Part shown: in pieces, positions 1 through 9,035 of the stretch
Layout: each line of letters starts with the position of its first letter
How positions within the stretch are numbered: the first letter of the stretch is position 1
Assembly: GCA_003454835.1 (NCBI GenBank)
Contig: DMTA01000581.1
Span: 1-13,455, forward strand
Direction: 5' to 3'
Length of the DNA stretch: 13,455 bases
DNA from: Achromobacter sp.
Lineage (GTDB): Bacteria; Pseudomonadota; Gammaproteobacteria; Burkholderiales; Burkholderiaceae_B
The notes under the pieces: model-generated
What the model was told of the DNA's origin: nothing
The model's input: only the letters and a program-made list of their open reading frames with translations
Databases searched by the model: none
Made by a program: the position numbers and the translations under genes

Positions 1-870
1 GGCGTCGCCGAGCGCGCGGCGCAAGAGGCGAGCCATGACGCGGGGGTCGCGGTGAGCGCCGCCCACGGGTTCGTTGACCACGCGGTCCACCAGACCCAAA
101 TCTTTGAGACGAGGCGCAATGATGGCCAGCGCGTCGGCGGCCTCGGGGGCCTTGTCGGCGCTGCGCCAGAGGATCGAGGCGCAGCCTTCCGGCGAAATCA
201 CGGCGTAGGTGGCGTACTGCAGCATCAGCACGGCGTTGCCGACGGCAATGGCCAGCGCGCCGCCCGAACCGCCTTCGCCGATGATCGTGCAGATCAACGG
301 GACTTTCAGTTCGGCCATGGCGTAAAGATTGTGGCCGATGGCTTCGGACTGGCCGCGCTCTTCAGCGCCGATGCCGGGATAGGCGCCCGGGGTGTCCACG
401 AAGGTGAAGACGGGAATGCCGAATTTTTCGGCCAGGCGCATCAGACGCAGCGCCTTGCGATAGCCTTCGGGGCGCGGCATGCCGAAGTTGCGCGCGGCGC
501 GCTCCTTGGTGTCGCGGCCCTTCTGATGGCCGATGACCATGCACGGCGTGCCGTTGAAGCGCGCCAGACCGCCCACGATGGACTGGTCGTCGGCGTACAT
601 GCGATCGCCGTGCAATTCATGGAAGTCGGTGAACATTTCGCGCACGTAGTCCAGCGTGTAGGGACGCTGGGGGTGACGCGCGACAAGCGCCGTCTGCCAA
701 GGCGTGAGCTTGGCGTAGATCTCTTTGGCAAGCGTCTGGCTCTTCTGCTGCAGACGTCCGATTTCATCGGAGATGTCTACCGCCGAATCGGCCTGCACAT
801 AGCGCAGCTGCTCGATCTTGTTCTCAAGCTCGGCGAGCGGCTGTTCAAATTCCAGAAATGTATTGCGCAT
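1..870 (-). CDS. accA: acetyl-CoA carboxylase carboxyltransferase subunit alpha (partial, C-terminus cut by window edge)
   Basis: AccA pairs with AccD to form the carboxyltransferase that moves CO2 from carboxybiotin on AccB to acetyl-CoA, giving malonyl-CoA for fatty-acid synthesis in the cytoplasm. Reading down from the ATG at 868-870, 290 codons stay open to base 1. The protein starts [21 protein letters not shown], the usual family N-terminus. Further on are HGDR (87-90), [20 protein letters not shown] (158-177), and the glycine-rich acyl-CoA/oxyanion segment GEGGSGGA (198-205), followed by [12 protein letters not shown] (224-235). Family members are usually about 315-325 residues, so roughly 30 C-terminal residues lie outside the window. 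A GGA-containing weak ribosome site precedes the start. It lies 36 bases after the glycosylase gene on the same strand, so cysS, the glycosylase gene and accA may be one transcript. Confidence 0.97.
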   Translation of the reverse strand, partial: MRNTFLEFEQPLAELENKIEQLRYVQADSAVDISDEIGRLQQKSQTLAKEIYAKLTPWQTALVARHPQRPYTLDYVREMFTDFHELHGDRMYADDQSIVGGLARFNGTPCMVIGHQKGRDTKERAARNFGMPRPEGYRKALRLMRLAEKFGIPVFTFVDTPGAYPGIGAEERGQSEAIGHNLYAMAELKVPLICTIIGEGGSGGALAIAVGNAVLMLQYATYAVISPEGCASILWRSADKAPEAADALAIIAPRLKDLGLVDRVVNEPVGGAHRDPRVMARLLRRALGDA

Positions 871-906
871 GTAGTGTGGTTCCGTAGATGGGCTGCCTGG
901 TTTGCG

Positions 907-1551
907 TCAGTATTGGACCGGCGTCGGTTCCAGACTGCGCCACAGATACCAGGTCGCCACGGTACGCCAGGGCTGCCACGCCAACGAGACTTCGCGAGCC
1001 TCGAAGCGAGAGACAGGCTCGCCGCTGAAATAGTGTAGCGAGATTGCCTTGAGCAACCCGGGATCATCCAGCGGCAGGACATCAGGCCGCTGTAGATTGA
1101 AAATCAAAAACATCTCCGCCGTCCAGCGTCCGATGCCGCGGATGGCGACCAGCTCAGAAATGACGGCCTCGTCGTCCATGGCCGCCCATTTCTCGGGGTG
1201 GACACGGCGTTCGCCGAAATGCACGGCGAGGTCGAGCACGTACTCGGCCTTGCGTTGCGACAGTCCGGCCTTGCGCAGGCCGTCCAGGCCGACGCGCAGC
1301 ACGGCGACGGGCGTGGGGCGTTTGCCCACGGCGTCGATGAACTTGGTCCAGACGGCATCGGCCGCCTTGGGGGAAATCTGTTGCCCGATGATCGCCCGCG
1401 CCAGCGTGATGAACGGCGTGCCGCGCGAAGTCAGCCAGACCTCCGGGTGCTGGGGGATGATCTTTTTCAGAATGCGGTCACGGCGCATCAGGTGCGCTAC
1501 GGCGGCTTCCCAGTATTCAGGCTTGGGAATTTCGAGATCTGCGGTGGACAT
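907..1551 (-). CDS. AlkA-type DNA-3-methyladenine glycosylase II (HhH-GPD family)
   Basis: Predicted base-excision repair enzyme that removes alkylated bases such as 3-methyladenine from DNA. The 214-residue protein carries the family hallmarks. IIGQQISPKAA (54-64) is the first conserved helix. AIRGIGRWTAEMFLI (136-150) is the helix-hairpin-helix that grips the DNA backbone. LPLDDPGL (159-166) places the expected catalytic aspartate at D163, equivalent to AlkA D238. The usual AlkA N-terminal beta domain is absent, so this is the short bacterial form. The ATG at 1551 was chosen because an AGGA lies 10 bases upstream and the gene then begins 20 bases after the cysS stop. An in-frame ATG at 1587 would add 12 residues and overlap the cysS end. 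The last residues, ATWYLWRSLEPT, are typical of proteobacterial members. Substrate preference cannot be told from sequence. Confidence 0.9.
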   Translation of the reverse strand: MSTADLEIPKPEYWEAAVAHLMRRDRILKKIIPQHPEVWLTSRGTPFITLARAIIGQQISPKAADAVWTKFIDAVGKRPTPVAVLRVGLDGLRKAGLSQRKAEYVLDLAVHFGERRVHPEKWAAMDDEAVISELVAIRGIGRWTAEMFLIFNLQRPDVLPLDDPGLLKAISLHYFSGEPVSRFEAREVSLAWQPWRTVATWYLWRSLEPTPVQY

Positions 1552-1571
1552 GTCCGGCGTATCCTGCGGGG

Positions 1572-3026
<1,455 letters not shown>

Positions 3027-3156
3027 GGCGCGATAGGTTTCGTTTAGTGTTCCGTGGCGGTTTCGGAAAGTTGCTGTCGACGGACAATACCGTCAACGCG
3101 TGCCGCCCAATTCGCCGCCCCATTTACATTGCCGCCCCGGTGGCAGAGCAGTCCCG

Positions 3157-3200
3157 GCAGTTCAGGCAGCGCAGTTCAAGCCAGCGCAGTTCAAGCCAGA
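3157..3200. repeat. tandem repeat, 15-bp unit, about 3 copies
   Basis: Unit GCAGTTCAAGCCAGC. Copies at 3171-3185 and 3186-3200 differ only in the last base. A third, degenerate 14-base copy at 3157-3170 lacks one base. This is the first of three adjacent minisatellites with unrelated units. Confidence 0.85.
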
Positions 3201-3249
3201 CCTGTTGGTGCGGGTCGGTTCGCGGACCTCGGCGGCCGCTCCGATGGCC

Positions 3250-3353
3250 CCCTCAGGTGACTCCCTCAGGAGGCTCCTTGAGATCGCGCCCTCGGGTGAC
3301 TCCCTCGGGTGACTCCCTCTGGTGGCTTCCTCTGGTGGCTCCCTCTGTGGGCC
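3250..3353. repeat. tandem repeat, 13-bp unit, 8 in-phase copies
   Basis: Consensus CCCTCNGGTGRCT. Copies start at 3250, 3263, 3276, 3289, 3302, 3315, 3328 and 3341, exactly 13 bases apart. The units at 3289 and 3302 are identical, and those at 3315 and 3328 differ by one base. The third (CCTTGAGATCGCG) and the last are the most diverged. Divergence increases toward the edges, as expected for an array that grows and shrinks by slippage. The unit is not a multiple of three, which argues against a coding role. Confidence 0.92.
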
Positions 3354-3367
3354 TCTATTCCCAGCTG

Positions 3368-3433
3368 CCTTGGACGTGCCTTGGACGTGCCTTGGACGTG
3401 CCTTAGACGTGCCTTAAACAAGCCTTGAACGCG
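3368..3433. repeat. tandem repeat, 11-bp unit, 6 in-phase copies
   Basis: Unit CCTTGGACGTG. The copies at 3368, 3379 and 3390 are identical. The copy at 3401 has one change (CCTTAGACGTG). Those at 3412 (CCTTAAACAAG) and 3423 (CCTTGAACGCG) decay progressively toward the TPR gene. The 11-bp period is close to one helical turn, so every copy presents nearly the same DNA face. The array ends about 30 bases before a -10-like TAAAAT. Confidence 0.93.
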
Positions 3434-3461
3434 ACGGTCGAGCCAAAAACCCAACCGGGGC

Positions 3462-3467
3462 TAAAAT
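3462..3467 (+). promoter_or_regulatory. possible -10 element of the TPR-cyclophilin-lpxH transcript
   Basis: TAAAAT within GGGGCTAAAATGG matches the -10 consensus at 5 of 6 positions and lies 78 bases before the GTG start. The best -35 candidate at normal spacing is TCGAGC at 3438-3443 (18-base spacer, 3 of 6 matches), which is weak. The call rests mainly on the -10 and its position. Confidence 0.4.
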
Positions 3468-3544
3468 GGCGGTCGTCAAGTATAGCAAGCGGCCCGGTCG
3501 CGCGCGTAAGCGCCGGCCGGCCAAGACTTTTAACGGAACCCCAC

Positions 3545-4228
3545 GTGACTATCAAGCCGCGTTTTTGCGTTGCCCTGCTCGCCCTGGCCTTGGCCAGCGC
3601 GCCGGCGGGCGTCGCCCTTGCCCAGTCGATGAGCGGCGGCGCGGGCGCGAACCCCAACGCCAGCCGCACCACCCTGGACCCGATTCCGCCGGAAGGCGGC
3701 TGGGACGCCCTGGCCAATCTGCTGGAAGCCGCCAAGCCCGGCGTGGACACCCGCCTGACCCCGTCCGCTTCGCAGATCACGACGCACATCGAGCGCATGC
3801 TGAATCGCGGCGAAAACGCGGAAGCGCTGGCGATGATCGAAAAGCGCCAGGCCGAGATCAAGGACCAGCGCGGCACCGATGTGCAGCTCATGTTCCAGCA
3901 CGCACGCGCCCTTGCCGCGCTGGGCCGCACGAACGAAGCCATCGACATCTACAACGATATGACCACGCGGTTTCCGGAATTGCCGGAACCCTGGAACAAT
4001 CTGGCGGCTCTATATGCAGGACGCGGCGAACTCGACCGTGCGCAGGATGCCCTCCAGATGGCATTGCGCGCGGACCCGAACTACGCCGCCGCCCGCGCCA
4101 ACCTCGGCGATCTGCAACTGCTGCAGGCCTTGCGCACCTACAAAGAGGCCGCCAGCGACGGCGTGCCTGGCATGCGGGAAAAGGTCCGCGAAGTTGAAAC
4201 AATGTTGAAGGATAAACAAGGCAAATGA
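3545..4228 (+). CDS. exported tetratricopeptide-repeat (TPR) protein
   Basis: Predicted periplasmic TPR protein of 227 residues with no assigned enzyme activity; TPR units normally mediate protein-protein contacts. I place the start at the GTG at 3545. A GGA lies 7 bases upstream, and this start gives a clean signal peptide (MTIKPRF, then a hydrophobic stretch, with cleavage expected after ALA at residue 26, before Q27). An upstream ATG at 3425 would add 40 residues encoded partly by the minisatellite and would bury the signal peptide. A low-complexity glycine and asparagine segment follows cleavage. TPR-like helices run about 113-146 and 147-180; the second, [20 protein letters not shown] onward, is the clearest. 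The C-terminus (210-227) is a charged helix. The stop overlaps the next ATG (ATGA), implying translational coupling to the cyclophilin. Confidence 0.88.
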   Translation: MTIKPRFCVALLALALASAPAGVALAQSMSGGAGANPNASRTTLDPIPPEGGWDALANLLEAAKPGVDTRLTPSASQITTHIERMLNRGENAEALAMIEKRQAEIKDQRGTDVQLMFQHARALAALGRTNEAIDIYNDMTTRFPELPEPWNNLAALYAGRGELDRAQDALQMALRADPNYAAARANLGDLQLLQALRTYKEAASDGVPGMREKVREVETMLKDKQGK

Positions 4229-4872
4229 TGTCCCGTTACTCTCCTCTACACCTGCTGCGCCTGACGGCGTGCTCGTTCGCACTGGTTGCATTTGCACCGG
4301 CGTTCGTCAGCGCCGCCCCCGCAGCATCTTCTTCCCCCTCCACCTCCGAAGGCACCAAAACCATGAGCACCAATCCCCGCGTCAAGCTTCAAACGAACCA
4401 AGGCGACATGGTCATCACCCTGGACGCCGCCAAGGCGCCCAAGTCCGTCGAAAACTTCCTGACCTACGTCAAGGAAGGCTTCTACAACGGCACCGTGTTC
4501 CATCGCGTGATCGACGGCTTCATGGTCCAGGGCGGCGGCTTCGAACCCGGCATGAAGCAGAAGCAGACCCACGCTCCGATCGAAAACGAGGCCAACAACG
4601 GCCTGAAGAACGACAAGTACACCCTGGCCATGGCCCGCACCAGCGATCCGCACTCGGCCACCGCCCAGTTCTTCATCAACGTGTCCAACAACGACTTCCT
4701 GAACTTCACGTCGCCCACCCCGAATGGCTGGGGCTACGCCGTGTTCGGCGCTGTCACCGAAGGCCAGGACGTGGTCGACAAGATCAAGGGCGTGAAGACC
4801 GGCAACAAGGGCTTCCACCAGAACGTGCCGAACGAAGACGTCATCATCGAGAAGGCCGAAGTTCTTGAATAA
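4225..4872 (+). CDS. cyclophilin-type peptidyl-prolyl cis-trans isomerase with export signal
   Basis: Catalyses cis-trans isomerisation of proline peptide bonds during protein folding. The cyclophilin domain spans about residues 51-215. [19 protein letters not shown] (92-110) contains the catalytic arginine R94 and Q102, and [10 protein letters not shown] follows at 144-153. The domain looks like the PpiB type, normally cytoplasmic. Yet the first 46 residues form a signal peptide ([20 protein letters not shown] onward, cleavage expected near VSA/AP at residue 30) plus a Ser/Pro/Thr linker. As read, the product is periplasmic. An internal ATG at 4363 ([10 protein letters not shown]) sits exactly where PpiB proteins begin and has GAAGG 10 bases upstream. 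It would give a 169-residue cytosolic form. The start at 4225 overlaps the TPR stop. Whether to call it PpiA or PpiB is unclear, so no symbol is given. Confidence 0.93.
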   Translation: MMSRYSPLHLLRLTACSFALVAFAPAFVSAAPAASSSPSTSEGTKTMSTNPRVKLQTNQGDMVITLDAAKAPKSVENFLTYVKEGFYNGTVFHRVIDGFMVQGGGFEPGMKQKQTHAPIENEANNGLKNDKYTLAMARTSDPHSATAQFFINVSNNDFLNFTSPTPNGWGYAVFGAVTEGQDVVDKIKGVKTGNKGFHQNVPNEDVIIEKAEVLE

Positions 4873-5638
4873 GATCTCCCTGTCCGGCCCGGTCTGGCTG
4901 GCATCCGACCTGCACCTGGGGCCGGCCACGCCGGCCACCTCGGAGGCCTTCCTGGCCTTTCTGCAGGCGGCAGAGGAAGAGGCGGCGGCCCTGCTGCTGC
5001 CCGGCGACATCTTCGACGCCTGGATCGGCGACGACGTGATCCGCGCCGCCCCGCCGTGGCTTGCCACGGTGCTGACGGCGCTGCGCGCTACGGCCGCCCG
5101 CATCCCGGTCTGGCTGGGGCGCGGCAACCGTGATTTCCTGATCGGCGATGAACTGGCCAAGGCCGTGGGCGCCAGCCTGCTGCCCGAGCCGGCGCTCTTG
5201 GAAACCGATTTCGGCCAGGTCCTGCTGACGCACGGCGACGAGTTCTGTACGGACGACGCCGCCTACCAGCAGTTCCGCAAGATGGTCCGCAACCCGCAAT
5301 GGCAGGCCGAGTTCCTGGCCAAGACCATCCCCGAGCGGCTGGCCATGGCGCAGCAGGCGCGCGGCGAAAGCCAGGCAGCCAACCAGACGAAGTCCATGGA
5401 AATCATGGACGTCAACGCAGGCGCCATCGAATCGATCTTCCGCGAGACGGGCGTGCGCGTGCTGGTGCATGGCCACACGCATCGCCCGAACCGCCACGTG
5501 CTCGATATCGACGGCCAAAAGCGTGAACGCTGGGTGCTGCCCGACTGGGACTGCGACCACGTGTCCCCCGCGCGCGGCGGCTGGCTGGTCATCGACCGCG
5601 ACGGGCTGCAGTTCTACGACCTGGAAACGGAAGCGTAG
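4865..5638 (+). CDS. lpxH: UDP-2,3-diacylglucosamine diphosphatase LpxH
   Basis: Cleaves UDP-2,3-diacylglucosamine to lipid X and UMP, a step in lipid A synthesis at the inner face of the inner membrane. The 257 residues carry the full metallophosphoesterase set: ASDLHL (D15, H17), [12 protein letters not shown] (D48), GRGNRDF (N88), [11 protein letters not shown] (H123) and VHGHTHRP (H202, H204). [11 protein letters not shown] (175-184) is a typical LpxH segment. No ATG or GTG lies near the N-terminus. The TTG at 4865 is the only reasonable start, with GAAGG about 9 bases upstream inside the cyclophilin gene. The 8-base overlap with that gene's end suggests coupling and modest expression. 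The length is slightly above the 240 of E. coli LpxH. A terminator follows 26 bases after the stop. Confidence 0.96.
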   Translation: MNKISLSGPVWLASDLHLGPATPATSEAFLAFLQAAEEEAAALLLPGDIFDAWIGDDVIRAAPPWLATVLTALRATAARIPVWLGRGNRDFLIGDELAKAVGASLLPEPALLETDFGQVLLTHGDEFCTDDAAYQQFRKMVRNPQWQAEFLAKTIPERLAMAQQARGESQAANQTKSMEIMDVNAGAIESIFRETGVRVLVHGHTHRPNRHVLDIDGQKRERWVLPDWDCDHVSPARGGWLVIDRDGLQFYDLETEA

Positions 5639-5664
5639 ACGCCACCCGACCCACGTCGGACAAA

Positions 5665-5696
5665 AACAAGGGCCGCTTGAGAAAGCGGCCCTTGTT
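5665..5696. terminator. bidirectional intrinsic terminator between lpxH and uppP
   Basis: A perfect 14-bp stem, AACAAGGGCCGCTT, pairs with its complement across a GAGA loop. On the plus strand it is followed by CTTTCT, a moderate T tract. On the minus strand it is followed by TTTGTC, extending a short T run. Lying between two convergent genes, it most likely ends both the TPR-cyclophilin-lpxH and the TerC-uppP transcripts. Confidence 0.9.
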
Positions 5697-5725
5697 CTTT
5701 CTGCGCCCGCCGTGGCGGGCAAGAA

Positions 5726-6589
5726 TCAGCGCGTGAAGATCCAGGCCGCCACGATGCCGCCAAAGATGATCCGGTACCAGGCGAAAACACGGTACGTGTG
5801 GTTGGCTACAAAACGCAGCACGGCCCGCACCACCACCATGGCGCTCAGGAACGCCGCGATGAAGCCCACGGCGATGCCCGACAGGTCGTGCTGGGTCAGC
5901 AGGCCAAAGTTCTTGTACATGTCGTAGGCAGCCGCGCCCAGCATGGTCGGCATGGCCAGGAAGAACGAGAATTCGGTGGCCGTCTTGCGCTGGATCCCGG
6001 CGATCATGCCGCCGATGATGGTGGCGCCCGACCGCGACGTGCCAGGAATCATCGCAAAGCACTGCGCCACGCCCACGCCCAGCGCCTGCTTCCAGGTGAT
6101 CTGCTCAAGCGTATGGGCCGAAGCGCGCTCGTCCGACGCGGTGTCGTCGGCGGCGCCCGGCGCATCGCCCGGCGTGTGGCGCGTGCGGCGTTCGACGTAC
6201 AGCATGATCAGCCCGCCCAGCACCAGCGTCACCACCACCACCGCCGGGTGGTAGAACACCGACTTGATGGTCTTGATGAAGATTGCGCCGATCACCGCTG
6301 CCGGCAGGAATGCCAGGATCAGGTTGCGGGTGAAGGCCACCTCGCTGGGCACGCCAGTCAGCGTGCCGCGGATCAGCTGAAGCAGCCTAGCGCGGAACAC
6401 CCACATCACGGCCAGGATGGATCCCAACTGGATGACCACTTCGAACACCTTGCCGTCGCCCGAATCGAAATTGAGCCAGTCGCCGACCAGGATGAGGTGG
6501 CCCGTGCTGGACACGGGAATGAATTCCGTCAGGCCTTCCAGGATGCCCAGGATGAATGCTTTGATCAGATAGAGCGAGTTCTCGGTCAC
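5726..6589 (-). CDS. uppP: undecaprenyl-diphosphate phosphatase UppP (BacA)
   Basis: Integral membrane enzyme that dephosphorylates undecaprenyl diphosphate, recycling the lipid carrier for peptidoglycan and other envelope polymers; extra copies give bacitracin resistance. The 287-residue protein has both family motifs. LEGLTEFIPVSSTGH (17-31) contains E18, E22, S28 and H31, and PGTSRSG (182-188) contains the catalytic arginine R186. Hydrophobic segments fill the rest, ending FGGIVAAWIF. A charged, alanine-rich loop at about 134-162 (RRTRHTPGDAPGAADD onward) is longer than in E. coli UppP and falls between membrane segments. The start is a GTG at 6589, preceded by a weak purine run (AGAGAGA). 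It begins 19 bases after the TerC-family stop, so the two are probably co-transcribed. Confidence 0.95.
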   Translation of the reverse strand: MTENSLYLIKAFILGILEGLTEFIPVSSTGHLILVGDWLNFDSGDGKVFEVVIQLGSILAVMWVFRARLLQLIRGTLTGVPSEVAFTRNLILAFLPAAVIGAIFIKTIKSVFYHPAVVVVTLVLGGLIMLYVERRTRHTPGDAPGAADDTASDERASAHTLEQITWKQALGVGVAQCFAMIPGTSRSGATIIGGMIAGIQRKTATEFSFFLAMPTMLGAAAYDMYKNFGLLTQHDLSGIAVGFIAAFLSAMVVVRAVLRFVANHTYRVFAWYRIIFGGIVAAWIFTR

Positions 6590-6608
6590 GGGCTGGGGTC
6601 TCTCTCTG

Positions 6609-8195
6609 TTAGTCGTTGGCTAGGGTTGCTTCGTCAGGAAAATGCTCTTCGGGGCGCTTTTCAACGCGCACCAGCGCAATGCGGCGGCCATCCATTTCCA
6701 GGACTTCGAAGCGGAAATGCTGGTGATGGATCTGGTATTCGCACACGTCGCCCGGCTTGGGCAGGTGTCCGAAGCGTGAAAGCAGATAGCCTGCGAGTGT
6801 GGAAAAGTCCTGGGCGTCGTCGACCAGGCCTTCAGTTTCAAGCACCTGTTCAACGTGGTGCAGGTCGGCCGCCCCGTCGATCTTCCAGGTGTTGTCACCG
6901 TCCGCCACGATGTCGGGCAGTTCGTCCTCGTCGGGGAATTCGCCGGCGATGGCCTCGAAGACGTCGATGGGCGTCACCAGCCCCTCGATGGCGCCGAACT
7001 CGTCAGCCACCAGCACGAGCTGGCCGCGCGAGCGCTTGAGCGTGTCCATGAGGCGCAGGATGCCGATGGATTCGTGCACGATGATCGGATCGCGCAGGCG
7101 GTTGCGGCGCACCCGGCCCTCGGTGATCAGATCCGCGATCAGGTCCTTGGCGCGGCCGATGCCCAGCACTTCGTCCAGCGAGCCGCGGCACACCGGGAAG
7201 AAGCTGTGCGGCGCCTCGGTGAGCTGGCGGCGGATGTTGTCGGGATCGTCGTCGATATTGATCCAGGAAACGTCCGTGCGCGGCGTCATGATGGACCGGA
7301 TGGAACGTTCGGCCAGCGTCAGCACCCCGCTGACCATATTGCGTTCTTCCACCCCGAAGGCCTGTACGGCCGGGCTGCCGGCATGGGGCAGATCGGGCTC
7401 GTCGCTGGCCGGCGGGCGCTTGCCCAACATGCGCAGCACGGCGGAGGCGGTGCGTTCGCGCATAGGGAAGCGGGCGTCGAGCTTGAGCAGGTTGCGGCGC
7501 GCCACCTGGTTGAGGGCTTCGATGGCGACCGAGAAGCCGATGGCGGCGTACAGATAGCCCTTGGGCACCTTGAAGCCGAAGGCTTCGGCCAGCAGCGAAA
7601 AGCCGATCATCAGCAAGAAGCCCAGACACAGCACCACCACCGTCGGGTGGGCGTTGACGAAGCGCGTCAGCGGCTTGGACGCGATCAGCATGATGCCGAT
7701 GGCAATGATGACCGCGATCATCATGATGGCCAGATGATCCACCATGCCGACGGCGGTAATGACCGAGTCCAGCGAGAACACGGCATCCAGCACCACGATC
7801 TGCGTGACGATCACCCAGAAGCTGGCATAGACGCGCGGACCGGACGTGCCGGAATGCACGCTGCCTTCCAGGCGCTCGTGCAGTTCCATGGTGCCCTTGA
7901 ACAGCAGGAACAAGCCGCCCACCATCAGGATCAGGTCGCGCCCCGAGGGCGATAGGGGACCGATATTGAACAGGGGGGTAGTCAGCGTGACCAGCCATGA
8001 CATGACGGACAACAGGCCCAGGCGCATGATGAGCGCGAGGCTCAGGCCCATGATGCGCGCGCGATCGCGCTGCGCGGGCGGCAGCTTGTCCGCCAGGATG
8101 GCGATGAAAATCAGGTTATCAATGCCCAGGACGATCTCAAGGACGACCAGGGTAAGCAAGCCGACCCACGCAGCGGGGTCCAGCAGCCACTCCAT
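6609..8195 (-). CDS. TerC-family membrane protein with CBS pair and CorC/HlyC domain (YoaE/YegH-like)
   Basis: Three parts are visible in 528 residues. Residues 1-235 form a TerC-type membrane domain with several transmembrane helices and the paired acidic motifs EIVLGIDN (20-27) and [10 protein letters not shown] (136-145). In this family those acidic residues are thought to handle metal ions. From about 298 a cytoplasmic CBS pair begins with the diagnostic [12 protein letters not shown] and ends near [15 protein letters not shown] (405-419). From about 425 to 512 is a CorC/HlyC transporter-associated domain. The layout matches E. coli YoaE, whose substrate is unproven; TerC relatives have been linked to manganese efflux and to tellurite resistance. 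The ATG at 8195 has a GGAG 7 bases upstream. The gene is followed by uppP in the same direction. Confidence 0.93.
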   Translation of the reverse strand: MEWLLDPAAWVGLLTLVVLEIVLGIDNLIFIAILADKLPPAQRDRARIMGLSLALIMRLGLLSVMSWLVTLTTPLFNIGPLSPSGRDLILMVGGLFLLFKGTMELHERLEGSVHSGTSGPRVYASFWVIVTQIVVLDAVFSLDSVITAVGMVDHLAIMMIAVIIAIGIMLIASKPLTRFVNAHPTVVVLCLGFLLMIGFSLLAEAFGFKVPKGYLYAAIGFSVAIEALNQVARRNLLKLDARFPMRERTASAVLRMLGKRPPASDEPDLPHAGSPAVQAFGVEERNMVSGVLTLAERSIRSIMTPRTDVSWINIDDDPDNIRRQLTEAPHSFFPVCRGSLDEVLGIGRAKDLIADLITEGRVRRNRLRDPIIVHESIGILRLMDTLKRSRGQLVLVADEFGAIEGLVTPIDVFEAIAGEFPDEDELPDIVADGDNTWKIDGAADLHHVEQVLETEGLVDDAQDFSTLAGYLLSRFGHLPKPGDVCEYQIHHQHFRFEVLEMDGRRIALVRVEKRPEEHFPDEATLAND

Positions 8196-8230
8196 CAGGA
8201 GCTCCAGAAGTTACACGACCGGTAATCGTA

Positions 8231-8245
8231 CATGGAAAATCCATG
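8231..8245. repeat. inverted repeat in the TerC-gene leader
   Basis: CATGGA-AAA-TCCATG is a perfect 6-bp inverted repeat, 36 bases upstream of the TerC-family start. The leader (8196-8380) also has a 10-bp palindrome GCTTGCAAGC at 8311-8320 and a GAACG-N3-CGTTC dyad at 8325-8337. These may be operators or chance. I see no convincing promoter or known riboswitch fold in the leader. Confidence 0.35.
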
Positions 8246-8380
8246 ACATGCCGGTGACGCATCCCCTCCGTAAGCCTGATGGACAGAGGCTTTGGGCCGT
8301 ATGGACTAAGGCTTGCAAGCGCCTGAACGCGACGTTCTCGTCGGGCTGGCACGAACCGCGCGGCGCACGCTGCGGGCATG

Positions 8381-8404
8381 AAAAAGCCGGCCCCCCGGCC
8401 GGCT
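8381..8404 (-). terminator. intrinsic terminator of azu
   Basis: On the minus strand, an 8-bp all-paired stem AGCCGGCC/GGCCGGCT with a GGGG loop is followed directly by TTTTT. It lies 30 bases after the azurin stop. There is no T tract on the plus side, so it acts on azu only. Confidence 0.88.
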
Positions 8405-8434
8405 CTTGCTTGTCTCAACAGACCCGTCGGGGGA

Positions 8435-8884
8435 TCAGCCGCCGACTTTGAGCGTGCCCTTCATCATGGCCCAGTGGCCGGGGAAGGAGCAGAAGAATGC
8501 GTAGTTTTCGCCAGCGGCGAGCTTGGAGACATCGATCTTGACGGAGTCGGATTCGCCACCGCCGATGACCTTCGTGTGGGCGATGACGCGGGTGTCGCCT
8601 GCCTTGACGTAGTCCTGTGCGAGGCCGGCGCCCATGCCGTCGGTGGCGACGCCCTGCTTGTCGGCTTCCTTGGTGAGGACCCAGTTGTGGCCCATTGCGA
8701 CTTTGGCCATCTTGCCGACGTGCTTCAGGGTGACCGTGAATTCCTTGCAGCTCTTGTCGACCACGATTTCCTTGACGTTGAACTGCATGGCGTCATTGCT
8801 TTCGACGGTGGCTTCACATTGCGCGGCCAGCACGGGCAGGCTGGAGGCGGAAAGAAGGATGGCGAGGGTGGCTTTTGCCAGCAT
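8435..8884 (-). CDS. azu: azurin, periplasmic type I blue copper protein
   Basis: Single-electron carrier in the periplasm, known in denitrifiers as a donor to copper nitrite reductase and other terminal enzymes. The precursor has 149 residues. The signal peptide [20 protein letters not shown] is cleaved after residue 20, leaving a 129-residue mature protein beginning [13 protein letters not shown]. All copper ligands are present in mature numbering: G45 and H46 in MGHNW, C112 and H117 in FCSFPGH, and M121 as the axial ligand. The C3-C26 disulfide cysteines are also present. The ATG at 8884 was chosen over upstream ATGs in the same frame because it has GGAGA 6 bases upstream and gives the signal peptide directly. 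An FNR-type promoter lies upstream and a terminator downstream, so it appears to be a single-gene transcript. It is divergent from nosR. Confidence 0.97.
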   Translation of the reverse strand: MLAKATLAILLSASSLPVLAAQCEATVESNDAMQFNVKEIVVDKSCKEFTVTLKHVGKMAKVAMGHNWVLTKEADKQGVATDGMGAGLAQDYVKAGDTRVIAHTKVIGGGESDSVKIDVSKLAAGENYAFFCSFPGHWAMMKGTLKVGG

Positions 8885-8956
8885 GAAATTCTCCGATGAC
8901 ACAGCGGTCGATGCACGTACGCCCGCCAGATGCAGACGCCGTTGCCGCCGCGGATC

Positions 8957-8998
8957 AGTGTAGGACCGCCTTCTCATCGTCCGATTGACATCCATCAA
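8957..8998 (-). promoter_or_regulatory. FNR/DNR-type class II promoter of azu
   Basis: TTGACATCCATCAA at 8985-8998 matches the FNR-family site TTGAT-N4-ATCAA at 9 of 10 defined positions. Its centre is 8991.5. On the minus strand, TACACT at 8957-8962 (4 of 6 match to TATAAT) is placed for a start near 8950, which puts the box at -41.5, the classic activating position. The resulting 5' leader would be about 65 bases. FNR-family regulators include FNR/ANR (oxygen) and DNR/NnrR (nitric oxide); the sequence alone cannot tell which binds. Confidence 0.75.
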
Positions 8999-9035
8999 CA
9001 CCACTCGCGGATACCCCCCAAATCTACGGAACTTC

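Larger units (their letters stand above)
3027..3544. other. non-coding gap of 518 bases between divergent genes, repeat-rich
   Basis: No convincing gene lies between the cysS start and the TPR gene start. The stretch nearest cysS (3027-3150) must hold the cysS promoter. On the minus strand it has a TTGACG that could be a -35, but no clear -10 follows at the right spacing. It also has a small dyad, GACGG-N6-CCGTC, at 3079-3094. From 3157 to 3433 the sequence is almost entirely tandem repeat (see separate entries). From 3434 to 3544 is the likely promoter and leader of the TPR gene. Short open frames cross the gap, but they simply read through the repeats. Confidence 0.85.

Noticed and set aside
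52..1038. 328-residue plus-strand open frame at the window start
   Set aside because: It lies antisense to accA, which reads as an intact conserved protein through the same bases, and it shows no recognisable domain.
3047..3406. Short plus- and minus-strand open frames through the repeat block
   Set aside because: They translate the 13-bp and 11-bp repeats into low-complexity peptides and lack ribosome sites. Unit lengths not divisible by three argue against selection for coding.
3157..3433. CRISPR array
   Set aside because: The units are directly adjacent 11-15 bp tandem copies without unique spacers, so this is minisatellite DNA. No cas gene is present.
3425..3544. Upstream ATG start for the TPR protein
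   Set aside because: It would add 40 residues read from the repeat array and leader, put the signal peptide in the interior, and lacks a ribosome site. The GTG at 3545 fits better.
8196..8380. Possible manganese (yybP-ykoY) riboswitch upstream of the TerC-family gene
   Set aside because: This riboswitch often precedes TerC-type genes, so I looked for its conserved GGGGAGUAG and paired loops. The GGAGGGGATGCG found here does not fit and no matching second loop is visible. A covariance-model search would settle it.
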